Shown here: positions 1 through 7,464 of the stretch, piece after piece
How positions within the stretch are numbered: position 1 is the first letter of the stretch
Layout: every line of letters begins with the position of its first letter
From: an uncultured Actinomycetes bacterium
Lineage (GTDB): Bacteria; Actinomycetota; Actinomycetes; S36-B12
Assembly: GCA_903832025.1 (NCBI GenBank)
Contig: CAIKZY010000168.1
Span: 1 to 33,054 of the forward strand
Length of the DNA: 33,054 nucleotides
Direction: 5' to 3'
Notes under the pieces: generated by a model
Seen by the model: the letters and a program-made list of their open reading frames with translations, nothing else
Database searches by the model: none
What the model was told of the DNA's origin: nothing
Program-made: the position numbers and the translations under genes

Positions 1-979
1 GCCACACCATGTCGACCGCAAATCGATCGGCGGGCTGGACACTCTCCTGGCCAACTCCAGCGATGATATCGCCACGGGTTACGTCAACTTCCGCATCAAG
101 GGTCAAGGTGACCGCCTGCCCGGCTACAGCCGTTTCCAGGTCGCCGTTAAAGGTCACGATGCGCTCAATCCGCGCCATCCTGCCTGAGTCTGCAACCACG
201 ATGTCGTCACCGACGGCAACGGTGCCTGCTACAACAGTTCCGGCGTACCCTCGAAAGTTGCCTTCGGCTCTGACGACGAATTGCACAGGGAAGCGAAAGG
301 CCGAATCACTTGCTGGTGCTCCCGGTTCCCAATCGCTGAGAGCCTGCAACAGTGAGGGTCCGCGATACCAAGTCATCTGAGCCGTGGAGGCAGTGACGTT
401 ATCCCCCAGCGCTGCACTCAATGGGATAGCCAGTACTTCTGGCACTCCCAGCCGCGCCGCGGTGGTCCGTACGACTCCCACGATCTCCTCGAACGTGGCA
501 TGGTCATATTTCACCAAATCCATCTTGTTCACGGCGATGATGACGGTTCGAACACCCATCAGCGCGCAAACGGTTAAGTGGCGATGCGTTTGCGGGCGAA
601 CTCCGCGAGCTGCATCGACGAGCAGGACAGCGACATCTGCATTTGATGCAGCCACCGCCATGTTGCGCGTGTATTGCTCGTGGCCCGGCGCATCAGCGAT
701 AAGCACACGCCGTCCATTTGGCACATTCATGTGTCGGTATGCGACATCAATGGTGATGCCTTGCTCTCGCTCAGCCTCCAGACCGTCCGTCAACAGGGAA
801 AAATCTATCTCGCCCACCGGCACGGTCGAACCACCTCGACGGGTTCGCTTGGCATATTCCAACTGGTCAATAGGCACTGAGTCAGTCTCGGCAAGCAATC
901 GCCCGATCAGCGTTGATTTTCCATCGTCGACTGACCCACAGGTCACCAACCGCAGTACCGGTGTTCCAGAGTTCGGCAT
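1..979 (-). CDS. cysN: Sulfate adenylyltransferase subunit 1, CysN (3' end outside window)
   Basis: GTPase subunit of ATP sulfurylase. With CysD it makes adenosine 5'-phosphosulfate from sulfate and ATP, driven by GTP hydrolysis, in cytoplasmic sulfate assimilation. About 326 residues are visible from the ATG. The translation-factor-like GTPase motifs are intact: P-loop GSVDDGKST (residues 15-23), switch I GITID (74-78), DAPGH (96-100) and NKMD (151-154), followed by the start of an EF-Tu-like beta-barrel domain. The ATG shares one base with the cysD stop codon (TAATG, 977-981), so the two are very likely translationally coupled. The carboxy end lies beyond the window, so it cannot be seen whether a CysC (APS kinase) domain is fused. 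Confidence 0.95.
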   Translation of the reverse strand, partial: MPNSGTPVLRLVTCGSVDDGKSTLIGRLLAETDSVPIDQLEYAKRTRRGGSTVPVGEIDFSLLTDGLEAEREQGITIDVAYRHMNVPNGRRVLIADAPGHEQYTRNMAVAASNADVAVLLVDAARGVRPQTHRHLTVCALMGVRTVIIAVNKMDLVKYDHATFEEIVGVVRTTAARLGVPEVLAIPLSAALGDNVTASTAQMTWYRGPSLLQALSDWEPGAPASDSAFRFPVQFVVRAEGNFRGYAGTVVAGTVAVGDDIVVADSGRMARIERIVTFNGDLETAVAGQAVTLTLDAEVDVTRGDIIAGVGQESVQPADRFAVDMVW

Positions 980-1899
980 TAGAAGTAGCCCTCCGCCTTC
1001 TTGGCTTCCATCGAGCCCCCGCCCTCGCCGTCGATCAGGCGGCCCGCGCGCTCGGAGATCTTTGATGTTTCCATCTCAGCGATGAGTGCGTCTAAGTTGG
1101 TCGCGCTGGAATCCACTGCACCGGTAAGCGGATAGCAGCCAAGTGTGCGAAATCGAACCGACCGAGTCTGGACGAGTTCACCTTCTTGGAGCGGAAAACG
1201 CTCGTCGTCGACCATGATCAACACGCCGTCACGCTCAACCACTGGTCGAGGAGCTGACAAGTAGAGATCAGGGATTTCGATGGCTTCCCGGCGGATATAA
1301 CGCCACACGTCCAACTCGGTCCAGTTCGACAGCGGAAACACGCGCATCGACTGCCCCTCCGCCAGCTTGGTGTTCGCAGTCCGCCAAAACTCCGGTCGTT
1401 GCTTACGAGGCTCCCACCGATGGCCTGGCTCGCGAAGTGAGAAGATGCGTTCCTTGGCTCGACTTCGCTCCTCGTCCCGGCGTGCCCCACCAATAGCCGC
1501 ATCAAATCCGTGACGATCAATGCCTTCACGCAGTGCCACAGTCTTCATCAGCCGGGTGTACTCATGGGCTCCATGCGTGAACGGTGATACCCCTTCGTTC
1601 ACGGCTGCCTCATTCTGAGCAATCCGCAGGTCTAGGCCGAGCTCAGCAACTACGCGATCACGGAATGTGATCATTTCCCTGAACTTCCAGGTGGTGTCCA
1701 CGTGCAAGAGCGGGAAGGGAATCGGAGCCGGGTAGAAGGCCTTACGTGCCAAGTGCAACAGCACCGAGGAATCCTTGCCAATGCTGTAGAGCAGCACTGG
1801 GTTGCGGAATGCCGCCGCAGTCTCGCGAAAAATGTGGAGCGCCTCGGCCTCCAACTCGTCCAGGACGGCCTCGTATGGCACGTGGACAGTGACCGACAT
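979..1899 (-). CDS. cysD: Sulfate adenylyltransferase subunit 2, CysD
   Basis: Catalytic subunit of ATP sulfurylase (sulfate + ATP to APS + pyrophosphate), partner of CysN. The protein is 306 aa, the usual length. It shows the PP-loop ATP pyrophosphatase motif SIGKDSS (39-45), followed by [19 protein letters not shown] (66-73) and the family block [20 protein letters not shown] (137-156). The ATG at 1899 is preceded by GAAGGAGCGAAC, a good ribosome site. It overlaps cysN by one base, and about 110 bp separate it from the oxygenase-like gene upstream, so it may have its own control region. No reductase (cysH or cysI) gene is in view. Confidence 0.96.
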   Translation of the reverse strand: MSVTVHVPYEAVLDELEAEALHIFRETAAAFRNPVLLYSIGKDSSVLLHLARKAFYPAPIPFPLLHVDTTWKFREMITFRDRVVAELGLDLRIAQNEAAVNEGVSPFTHGAHEYTRLMKTVALREGIDRHGFDAAIGGARRDEERSRAKERIFSLREPGHRWEPRKQRPEFWRTANTKLAEGQSMRVFPLSNWTELDVWRYIRREAIEIPDLYLSAPRPVVERDGVLIMVDDERFPLQEGELVQTRSVRFRTLGCYPLTGAVDSSATNLDALIAEMETSKISERAGRLIDGEGGGSMEAKKAEGYF

Positions 1900-2010
1900 G
1901 TTCGCTCCTTCAACTTTGTTCGCACATCAACGCGGTTTCCGTATCCTGTCAGGACGCCCATTTCCCAATCACCGCCAACGAGCAGTTGCGGATACCTTGC
2001 AAGAGCAGCC

Positions 2011-2838
2011 CTACGCCTCCGAGAGTGTCTCCATGGACATTCCTGAAGTTTGCTCTTCCATCGACGCCAGTGTGCCATCCCCGAATCGAGGATCGGATCC
2101 TTGCGCGGCCAGCGATGCGGCTCGTGCTGCTCTGCGCGCATCGGCGGTTTCGTAGGCCGCCTGCGCGAATTGCGAATCCAATGCCTCGCTTTGAAATTGA
2201 TTGATCGGAAGGCGCTGACTCATCCAACTGTCGAGTGCTGGCCCTGATTCATAACTCGTGATCAGGCAATAGCGCGGTGCCCTGCCCGGATGCCAAACCG
2301 CGTGATAGAGACGCTGAGTATCCAGGACGACCTGAGCGCCCGCGGGAAGCGGGATTCGAGTCTCTGTGGCTGGATCATCCTTGTCCTCACGAAGGATCAT
2401 GTAGGAGTCGGGGTTGTGCGTGAGGTTGAAGAAGGCACGCACAATCCAGCCGGTCCCCTCGGGATTCAACCGATTGTTGTCATCGCGATGAAGGTTGTAG
2501 ATCGCTTCGGCGTAGGTATTGGGTTGAAGTTCGATGATGCGGCAACGACCGATATTCGCGCGGACCTCACGTGCCCGTGCCGTCAACAGGGGTGCTGCCG
2601 CCACATTCTTTGCTACCCACACGCCATCCTTATCGGTCTTTGGCGGTGTGTGATTCCAAAATCCATTGCATTCCATCTCGCCATATGCACTTGCGAGCGG
2701 CGCGAACCGGGTGTCCCCTGACGACTTCCAATCCACGTACTCAACGTCCAGCCACTCCTGGTGGTCCTTCGCCTGGTTGTAGCCATCGACGATCACGTAG
2801 CCAGTTGGCTCCAGTAGTTCCGAAGTGATGTAGGTCAT
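2011..2838 (-). CDS. Putative Fe(II)/2-oxoglutarate-dependent oxygenase-like protein, function unknown
   Basis: I do not recognise a named family. The 275-aa protein has the residue pattern of the cupin-fold Fe(II)/2-oxoglutarate oxygenases: HRD at 117-119 (HxD), a distal histidine at 179 within RLYHAVWH (alternative His183), and Arg189 ten residues after His179, where the 2-oxoglutarate-binding Arg or Lys normally sits. The segment between (WIVRAFFNLT, 131-140) could be a core strand. There is no signal peptide or membrane segment. The last 50 residues are Ala/Glu-rich and probably helical. The ATG at 2838 follows GGGAGGAAACC, a far better ribosome site than the upstream in-frame ATG at 2874. 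It lies between trmH and cysDN on the same strand, which suggests but does not prove a sulfur-related role. It could instead be an amino-acid or protein hydroxylase. The fold is inferred from motif spacing alone. Confidence 0.6.
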   Translation of the reverse strand: MTYITSELLEPTGYVIVDGYNQAKDHQEWLDVEYVDWKSSGDTRFAPLASAYGEMECNGFWNHTPPKTDKDGVWVAKNVAAAPLLTARAREVRANIGRCRIIELQPNTYAEAIYNLHRDDNNRLNPEGTGWIVRAFFNLTHNPDSYMILREDKDDPATETRIPLPAGAQVVLDTQRLYHAVWHPGRAPRYCLITSYESGPALDSWMSQRLPINQFQSEALDSQFAQAAYETADARRAARAASLAAQGSDPRFGDGTLASMEEQTSGMSMETLSEA

Positions 2839-2881
2839 GGTTTCCTCCCAGACGATCGGGCTCCATTGTTCCACGGCTGCT

Positions 2882-2895
2882 GGCGCTTTAGCGCC
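2882..2895 (-). terminator. Hairpin at the trmH stop codon, possible weak terminator
   Basis: The plus strand reads GGCGC TTTA GCGCC, a perfect 5-bp stem (6 with the flanking T/A) that contains the TAA stop of trmH (2888-2890). No U-rich tract follows in the minus-strand direction, so intrinsic termination is doubtful. It may instead protect a 3' end or mark the boundary between the infC operon and the oxygenase-cysDN genes. Confidence 0.3.
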
Positions 2896-3697
2896 TCACG
2901 CGCCCGGCAAGATCGGCATACAGGCATATCGCCGCAGCACTTGCCACGTTCAATGACTCCACCGGACCCAGCAGCGGAATCGAGACCGCTTGATCCGCCC
3001 GGTGAATGAGTTCAGCACTGACACCGTGCGCCTCGGACCCAAAGATCCAAGCGGCTGGCCGCCGCTCAGTACGCTCAGTGAAGGCGAACAGCCCCTGATC
3101 GGCATTCATCACGGTCACAACGAGCTCCAGGTTCGCTTCGCGCACTCCCGCAAACATGGACGCCGTATCAACCTCAATCGCCAGGGGCACACGGAAGATG
3201 GCTCCAGCGGTGGATCGCACACACTTACCATTGAAGGGATCTGCCGAGCCACCAAGCAACACCACTCCGCGTGCACCAGCGGCGCATGCGGTTCGGATGA
3301 TCGTCCCGATATTCCCCGGGTCGGAGACCTGATCCAAAATAACAAGAGGCCCGCCGCCGGACACCAACAGCTGCTGCAGCGGCTCGTCCAACCACCGACA
3401 CACGGCCAAAATGCCCTGCGGAGTCTTCGTCTCAGCCATGGCGCCAAGGACGCCAGAACTCACCACAGTGCAGGGCACTGGCGAGGCAGCCATGAGTTCA
3501 CGACAAACCGCACTGGCATCCTCGGCGACAAAGACCTGCTGGACGACGTCCGGACGCGTCAAGGCTTCCCGGACCGCCTGCGGTCCCTCAGCCAGAAAAC
3601 AACGCGATTCTCGGCGACCTTTGGCGGCGTGTAGCCGCTTGGCTGCCAAGACACGCGGGGAACTCAGTGACGTGATCACGCCGGCTGAGTTGTGCAC
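2888..3697 (-). CDS. SpoU/TrmH-family RNA 2'-O-methyltransferase
   Basis: SAM-dependent ribose methyltransferase of the SPOUT class, acting on rRNA or tRNA; the exact target is not visible. The protein is 269 aa. The amino part (about 1-100) matches the substrate-binding L30e-like domain. The catalytic knot carries all three SpoU motifs: DPGNIGTIIRTA (127-138), IFGSEAHG (218-225) and IPLLGPVESLNVASA (240-254). The GTG start at 3697 lies 5 bp after the rplT stop codon. It has no clear Shine-Dalgarno, so coupling to rplT is likely. In many actinobacteria a gene of this type (tsnR-like) follows infC-rpmI-rplT and precedes pheST; here pheST is absent and cys genes follow. Confidence 0.9.
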   Translation of the reverse strand: MHNSAGVITSLSSPRVLAAKRLHAAKGRRESRCFLAEGPQAVREALTRPDVVQQVFVAEDASAVCRELMAASPVPCTVVSSGVLGAMAETKTPQGILAVCRWLDEPLQQLLVSGGGPLVILDQVSDPGNIGTIIRTACAAGARGVVLLGGSADPFNGKCVRSTAGAIFRVPLAIEVDTASMFAGVREANLELVVTVMNADQGLFAFTERTERRPAAWIFGSEAHGVSAELIHRADQAVSIPLLGPVESLNVASAAAICLYADLAGRVRR

Positions 3698-3702
3698 GTG
3701 TA

Positions 3703-4071
3703 CTACGCGGCTGTTGCAGGCAGCGCAGCCTTGGCAACGCTAACAAGGGTCGCAAATGCTTCAGCATCATTGACGGCCAGTTCAGCCAGCATCCGGCGAT
3801 CGACTTCAACACCAGCGGCCTTGAGTCCCTGGATGAATCGGTTGTAGGTCATATCGTTTGCGCGTGCGCCAGCATTGATGCGCTGAATCCACAACCGACG
3901 AAAGTCGCCCTTGCGAGTGCGACGGTCGGCGTACGCGTATACCAGCGAGTGAGTGACCTGCTCCTTGGCCTTGCGGTACAGGCGTGACCGCTGACCGCGG
4001 TATCCGCTTGCACGCTCCAGGGTTTCCCGACGCTTCTTCTGCGCATTCACTGCGCGCTTTACACGAGCCAT
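3703..4071 (-). CDS. rplT: 50S ribosomal protein L20
   Basis: Binds 23S rRNA early in assembly of the large subunit. The protein is 122 aa, the usual size. It opens with [19 protein letters not shown] and is very basic, with the characteristic [23 protein letters not shown] region and [17 protein letters not shown] in the middle. It sits in the standard infC-rpmI-rplT order, 30 bp after rpmI. L20 is a known autoregulator of this operon in several bacteria; no L20-specific leader structure was recognised here. Confidence 0.97.
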   Translation of the reverse strand: MARVKRAVNAQKKRRETLERASGYRGQRSRLYRKAKEQVTHSLVYAYADRRTRKGDFRRLWIQRINAGARANDMTYNRFIQGLKAAGVEVDRRMLAELAVNDAEAFATLVSVAKAALPATAA

Positions 4072-4101
4072 TTCAATCTCCTACAACGGTTGGCGAACGG
4101 G

Positions 4102-4296
4102 TTAGCGGCCGAGGAGGCGCTTTACCTTCTTGACATCTGCGGGTGCGACGACCTGGTCTGACTCCAGCTTGCGGGTGCGCTTGCTGCTCTTCACCTCCAT
4201 GAGATGGCGGCGACCAGCCTGCTCATGGGTGATCTTCCCCGAGCCGGTTACCTTGAAGCGCTTCTTGGCGCCACTGTGCGTCTTCTGCTTTGGCAT
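4102..4296 (-). CDS. rpmI: 50S ribosomal protein L35
   Basis: Small basic large-subunit protein, 64 aa and full length. It starts [22 protein letters not shown] and contains the family signature [18 protein letters not shown]. It begins 14 bp after the infC stop codon and precedes rplT, the near-universal bacterial arrangement. All three genes are probably on one transcript. Confidence 0.97.
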   Translation of the reverse strand: MPKQKTHSGAKKRFKVTGSGKITHEQAGRRHLMEVKSSKRTRKLESDQVVAPADVKKVKRLLGR

Positions 4297-4310
4297 CTTG
4301 ACCTCGTCTG

Positions 4311-4886
4311 CTATTCGTTGTGTTCGGGGCTTGCGGGCACATCAACCGTGGTGTTTGCCTTGACCGCATCTGCCTTACGGCGATGCGGTGCCAGCACCAT
4401 GATCATGTTTCGACCGTCCTGCTTGGGGGCAGCTTCCACGAATCCCAGCTCAGTGACATCCTCGGCAAGCTTGCCTAATAGGCGCAGGCCTAGCTCTGGG
4501 CGACTTTGCTCACGACCACGGAACATGATGGTGATCTTCACCTTGTCTCCGGCCTTCAAGAACCGCTCGACGTGACCCTTCTTGGTCTCGTAATCGTGCG
4601 AGTCAATTTTCGGGCGAAGCTTCATTTCCTTGATGATCGTGTGCGTCTGATTGCGTCGGGACTCGCGCTCCTTCATGGCAGCTTCGTATTTGTACTTACC
4701 GAAGTCCATGAGTTTGCAGACCGGAGGCTTGGCCATCGGCGCGACCTCAACAAGATCGAGATCTGCCTCGGTTGCCAGTCGAAGCGCATCTTCGATGCGC
4801 ACGATGCCAACCTGTTCGCCATTGGGTCCGACCAAACGGACTTCCGGAACGCGAATCTGGTCATTGATCCGGGGTTCGACGCTGAT
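4311..4886 (-). CDS. infC: Translation initiation factor IF-3, ATC start codon
   Basis: Binds the 30S subunit, prevents premature 50S joining and proofreads the start codon and initiator tRNA. Family blocks are clear: [14 protein letters not shown], the linker [51 protein letters not shown] and [11 protein letters not shown]. The chosen start is ATC at 4886-4884, giving 191 aa beginning (M)SVEPRINDQ, in line with actinobacterial IF-3 proteins. It is preceded by AAGGAGG with a 4-base spacer. Longer in-frame ATG starts (4967, 4988) exist, but they would translate through a terminator-like hairpin and have no good ribosome site. An AUU-class start is the established basis of IF-3 autoregulation in Escherichia coli. 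Confidence 0.93.
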   Translation of the reverse strand: MSVEPRINDQIRVPEVRLVGPNGEQVGIVRIEDALRLATEADLDLVEVAPMAKPPVCKLMDFGKYKYEAAMKERESRRNQTHTIIKEMKLRPKIDSHDYETKKGHVERFLKAGDKVKITIMFRGREQSRPELGLRLLGKLAEDVTELGFVEAAPKQDGRNMIMVLAPHRRKADAVKANTTVDVPASPEHNE

Positions 4887-4890
4887 GGTG

Positions 4891-4897
4891 CCTCCTT
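4891..4897 (-). promoter_or_regulatory. Strong Shine-Dalgarno that decides the infC start
   Basis: AAGGAGG on the minus strand, nearly the full anti-16S complement, lies 4 bases before the ATC codon at 4886. No ATG, GTG or TTG lies at a suitable distance, so this site supports the non-canonical initiation codon for infC. Confidence 0.75.
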
Positions 4898-4924
4898 GCT
4901 CGCGGTCAACGACATGCGCAAGGG

Positions 4925-4954
4925 AAAAGCCCCCAGCGCATCGCGCGGAGGCCT
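4925..4954 (-). terminator. Terminator-like hairpin (probable attenuator) in the infC leader
   Basis: Read on the minus strand, AGGCCTCC then GCGC pairs through a GAT loop with GCGC, a bulged T, and GGGGGCTT. This gives about 12 bp including G-U pairs, with the 3' arm running into TTTT. It ends roughly 28 bases before the infC Shine-Dalgarno. A GC-rich stem followed by a short U-run upstream of a translation-factor operon resembles a transcription attenuator. The U-run is short, and no antiterminator partner was worked out. Confidence 0.55.
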
Positions 4955-5087
4955 CGGACACGTGCATAGGCGCACCTGGCACCTTCACGCAAACCTAGAG
5001 ACCTCAGCCGGTCGTAGGTGGGAACCGAGGCTCCGCTTACGCAGCCCGCTGCAGGCAGCGAACTGATCGGGTGAAAGAGTACCAGCC

Positions 5088-5426
5088 ATGGAGCCCCATT
5101 TGAACCACCAGGTCGCTATTACGGACATAGCGGACATTCCGGCCGTCGAGGTCGTCCTGACCGTTGCCATGCACTTGATGTCCGCCGCAGCCGTGGCCTG
5201 CGGTCTGGATGCTGAACATCCAACGCTCGACTTAGCGGAAGCACGGATTCTCATCACCGCCCTGGCAGGTTTGGTCACTGCTGCTGCACCGTCCCTTGGT
5301 TCGATGCACGCAGCTCCTCTTCGCGATGGGCTGACCACCTTGCAGCGCGCGTTCCGGGAAGCGTCACCTGTTCCTGATGCACCCGGATCAGGGCCCGGGG
5401 AATCCCTAACTGGTCCGGTCTACTAG
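5088..5426 (+). CDS. DUF1844 domain-containing protein
   Basis: Small conserved actinobacterial protein of unknown function, 112 aa. It matches the DUF1844 pattern: VVLTVAMHLMSAAAVACGL (about 24-42), LAEARILITALAGLVTAA (about 49-66), PLRDGLTTLQRAFREAS (about 78-94) and the terminal GPGESLTGPVY. It is probably cytoplasmic and helical; the alanine-rich helices should not be taken for membrane spans. The ATG at 5088 has only a modest ribosome site (GGTGAAAG). It is the only plus-strand gene in the window and is divergent from infC by about 200 bp, an arrangement familiar in actinobacteria. Its stop codon overlaps the sseB-like stop codon (CTAG, 5423-5426). Confidence 0.88.
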   Translation: MEPHLNHQVAITDIADIPAVEVVLTVAMHLMSAAAVACGLDAEHPTLDLAEARILITALAGLVTAAAPSLGSMHAAPLRDGLTTLQRAFREASPVPDAPGSGPGESLTGPVY

Positions 5427-5878
5427 CCGCGAGCGGCTAAGGCTCGCACCACCGAAAGGTCTAGCGCGATCGGCGATGGACCGCTCACATCGATCACCAA
5501 TGCCACTGCACCATCCTCTAGAGCTGCGCGAGCGCAACCAGCCCCGGTAGCAGGCACTGGGCGGGCTGCTGGATCCCAAGCAGTCATCGAATCGACTCCG
5601 GTGAAGGCCAAGAGCCCCTTTTCACCTGCAGCGTTGATCATCGAGACGACGGCCATGTGTGAGGACTTCTCCTCCCCTGATTCATCGGTGTCTTCCAGCA
5701 CAGCGCTAACCGCTACGAGTAGTCGGCCGTGAGCCAGCGCATCCACGAGCGCCTCCGGGCTCGTCGGTCGACGCAGGAGTGCTCGCAGATCTTCGGCCGC
5801 TGACCCGTCATCTGCTGGGTTGGCAGGGGAAGCCAATCCACGCCGCTTACTAAGATCGGCAGGGATCACAGGCGGCAT
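5423..5878 (-). CDS. SseB-family protein
   Basis: 151-aa protein matching the SseB amino-terminal domain family, whose cellular role in actinobacteria is unknown. Recognisable parts are the opening helix LRALLRRPTSPEALVDALAHGRLLV, the strand motif SSHMAVVSMINAAGEKGLLAFTG, the Trp/Asp turn MTAWDPAARPVPATG, and the closing VALVIDVSGPSPIALDLSVVRALAARG. The ATG at 5878 lies inside the end of hisG (13-bp overlap), so it is probably translated from the his transcript. It ends tail-to-tail with the DUF1844 gene, sharing four bases. No catalytic motif is visible. Confidence 0.78.
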   Translation of the reverse strand: MPPVIPADLSKRRGLASPANPADDGSAAEDLRALLRRPTSPEALVDALAHGRLLVAVSAVLEDTDESGEEKSSHMAVVSMINAAGEKGLLAFTGVDSMTAWDPAARPVPATGAGCARAALEDGAVALVIDVSGPSPIALDLSVVRALAARG

Positions 5879-6714
5879 GCGTGGATGTCGGTCACGAGAA
5901 TTCCGCGCGCGCCCATGTCATACAGCTCATCCATAACTCGGTGAACATCTTTGCTCGGCACCATCGCGCGCACGGCTGACCAGGCTGGATCGTGAAGCGA
6001 TGAAACGGTCGGAGACTCGATGCCTGGTGTAATCGCACACGCACGATCAAGATCTCCTGTTGGAATGTCGTAGTCGACCAGAACATATGCACGCGCCACC
6101 ATGACGCCATTCATGCGTCGTATGAAGGTTTCAATTGCCGGGCTTGCCGGAGCTTCCGGGCGTCGGATGAGCAGTGCCTGGGAAACCAACAGCGGCTCAC
6201 CCAGGATCTCCAGGCCGGCTTTCTTCAACGTCGTTCCCGTGGCAACCACGTCCGCGATGGCATCTGCAACGCCGAGTGCGATGGAATTCTCGACTGCCCC
6301 ATCCAGACGCACAACCTGAGCCCTGACATCATGCTGCGTCAGCCATGACTGAAGGAGCCCGGCATATGACGTGGCAATACGCATCCCGTTCAGGTCGCTC
6401 ACGCCCAACGATGCGCCTCCCACCGCCGCGAACCTGAACGTTGACGGGGCGAAACCCAACTCGAGCACGGGGGTTGCGTCAACACCTGAATCCAACAGCA
6501 TGTCCTTGCCCGTGATGCCTAGATCAAGCTTGCCCGCCCCGACATACACAGCGATGTCCTTGGGGCGGAGGAAGAAGAAGTCCACATCGTTGTCGGGATC
6601 GTGGACCATCAATTCCCGAGTTGACGCACTTCGCAGATATCCGGCTTCAACCAGCATCTCTCGAGCTGGCTCAGAAAGAGCACCCTTGTTCGGCACCGCG
6701 ACACGGAGCACCAT
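5866..6714 (-). CDS. hisG: ATP phosphoribosyltransferase, long form
   Basis: First enzyme of histidine synthesis: ATP + PRPP to phosphoribosyl-ATP. The protein is 282 aa, the long HisG form with a carboxy-terminal ACT-like domain that normally mediates histidine feedback, so no HisZ partner is needed. Family features include LRVAVPNKGALSEPAREMLVEAGY at the start, the periplasmic-binding-like core with DLGITGKDMLLDSG (64-77), and the PRPP-site loop VADAIADVVATGTTLKKAGL. The carboxy domain begins near 210. The ATG shares one base with the hisE stop codon (TAATG). Only hisE and hisG are here; the other his genes are elsewhere. Confidence 0.95.
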   Translation of the reverse strand: MVLRVAVPNKGALSEPAREMLVEAGYLRSASTRELMVHDPDNDVDFFFLRPKDIAVYVGAGKLDLGITGKDMLLDSGVDATPVLELGFAPSTFRFAAVGGASLGVSDLNGMRIATSYAGLLQSWLTQHDVRAQVVRLDGAVENSIALGVADAIADVVATGTTLKKAGLEILGEPLLVSQALLIRRPEAPASPAIETFIRRMNGVMVARAYVLVDYDIPTGDLDRACAITPGIESPTVSSLHDPAWSAVRAMVPSKDVHRVMDELYDMGARGILVTDIHACRL

Positions 6715-6977
6715 TACAACCGCCGATACACATCATCAAGGCTGATTGAGGCTGACAGCATCAAGGCCTGCACGTGGTACAGCAATTGAGCAATCTCCTC
6801 AGCTGCGCGATCCTTGCTCTCAAACTCTGCAGCCATCCAACTCTCGGCCGCTTCCTCAACCACCTTCTTGCCGGCAGCGTGGACACCGGAATTGACGAGG
6901 CGAACGGTTCCCGAGTCAGGATCTTGTTCGGCGATCTTTTGCACAAGTTCCGCATACAGGGCATCAAACGTCTTCAC
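6714..6977 (-). CDS. hisE: Phosphoribosyl-ATP pyrophosphatase
   Basis: Second step of histidine synthesis, hydrolysing phosphoribosyl-ATP to phosphoribosyl-AMP. The protein is 87 aa, the usual length for the stand-alone enzyme (no HisI fusion). It has the all-alpha MazG-like nucleotide pyrophosphohydrolase signature: EExxE at 41-45 ([11 protein letters not shown]), then [16 protein letters not shown]. The Gln in the second half, where many HisE proteins have Asp, also occurs in mycobacterial HisE, so it is a lineage trait. It ends SLDDVYRRL, typical of actinobacterial HisE. The GTG start has no obvious Shine-Dalgarno and lies 10 bp after ribH; it may depend on upstream translation. Confidence 0.93.
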   Translation of the reverse strand: MKTFDALYAELVQKIAEQDPDSGTVRLVNSGVHAAGKKVVEEAAESWMAAEFESKDRAAEEIAQLLYHVQALMLSASISLDDVYRRL

Positions 6978-6987
6978 GTGACTAAGC

Positions 6988-7464
6988 CTAGGGGTTGCGC
7001 AGTTCCGCGAGGAGCGCAGCGGTCGCCAAAGCCGCTTCAGCGGCCTCGGCCCCCTTATCCTCCACCGAATCAGGCAGGCCCGAACGATCCAATGCCTGTT
7101 GCTCGTTATCGCAGGTCAGGAGGCCGAAGCCAACGGGAACTGCGCTGTCCAGCGCGACTCTCGTGAGCCCTTGTGTCGCTGCAGACGCAACATACTCGAA
7201 ATGCGGCGTTCCACCACGAATGATCACTCCGAGAGCAACCACCGCTTGATATCGACCCGAGCGTGCGCACTCTTGAGCGACGATCGGCAACTCAAAGGCG
7301 CCGGGAACCCGCATGATTTCCACATCGGCACCGGCGGACTTACAGGTGCGCACCGCACTGGAAATCAGTCCTTCCATCACCGCCTGATGCCAACTTCCAG
7401 CGACCACTGCAATCGTCATGTCCTGGGCATCAGTTGAAAAACGCGCTGCGCCTCCACCGCTCAC
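6988..7464 (-). CDS. ribH: 6,7-dimethyl-8-ribityllumazine synthase
   Basis: Condenses 3,4-dihydroxybutanone 4-phosphate with the ribitylamino-pyrimidine to give lumazine, the penultimate riboflavin step; it forms a large shell-like oligomer. The protein is 158 aa. Motifs seen: [25 protein letters not shown] (with the catalytic His of TPHF) and [12 protein letters not shown] near the end, where the phosphate-binding region lies. The GTG start overlaps the ribBA stop codon as GTGA (7461-7464). It is the last of four clustered riboflavin genes. Confidence 0.96.
   Translation of the reverse strand: MSGGGAARFSTDAQDMTIAVVAGSWHQAVMEGLISSAVRTCKSAGADVEIMRVPGAFELPIVAQECARSGRYQAVVALGVIIRGGTPHFEYVASAATQGLTRVALDSAVPVGFGLLTCDNEQQALDRSGLPDSVEDKGAEAAEAALATAALLAELRNP

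Noticed and set aside
1-979. Possible CysNC fusion (APS kinase domain on CysN)
   Set aside because: The carboxy end is outside the window, so nothing can be said.
384-1085. Long plus-strand open frame (233 codons)
   Set aside because: It lies antisense to cysN, whose GTPase motifs are intact on the minus strand; no ribosome site or recognisable protein is seen.
2839-2874. Upstream ATG for the oxygenase-like gene
   Set aside because: It has no good ribosome site, while ATG 2838 follows GGGAGGA at proper spacing.
4887-4988. Amino-terminal extension of IF-3 from ATG 4988 or 4967
   Set aside because: The extension reads through the terminator-like hairpin, has no ribosome site, and does not resemble IF-3 proteins, whereas the ATC start has a strong SD.
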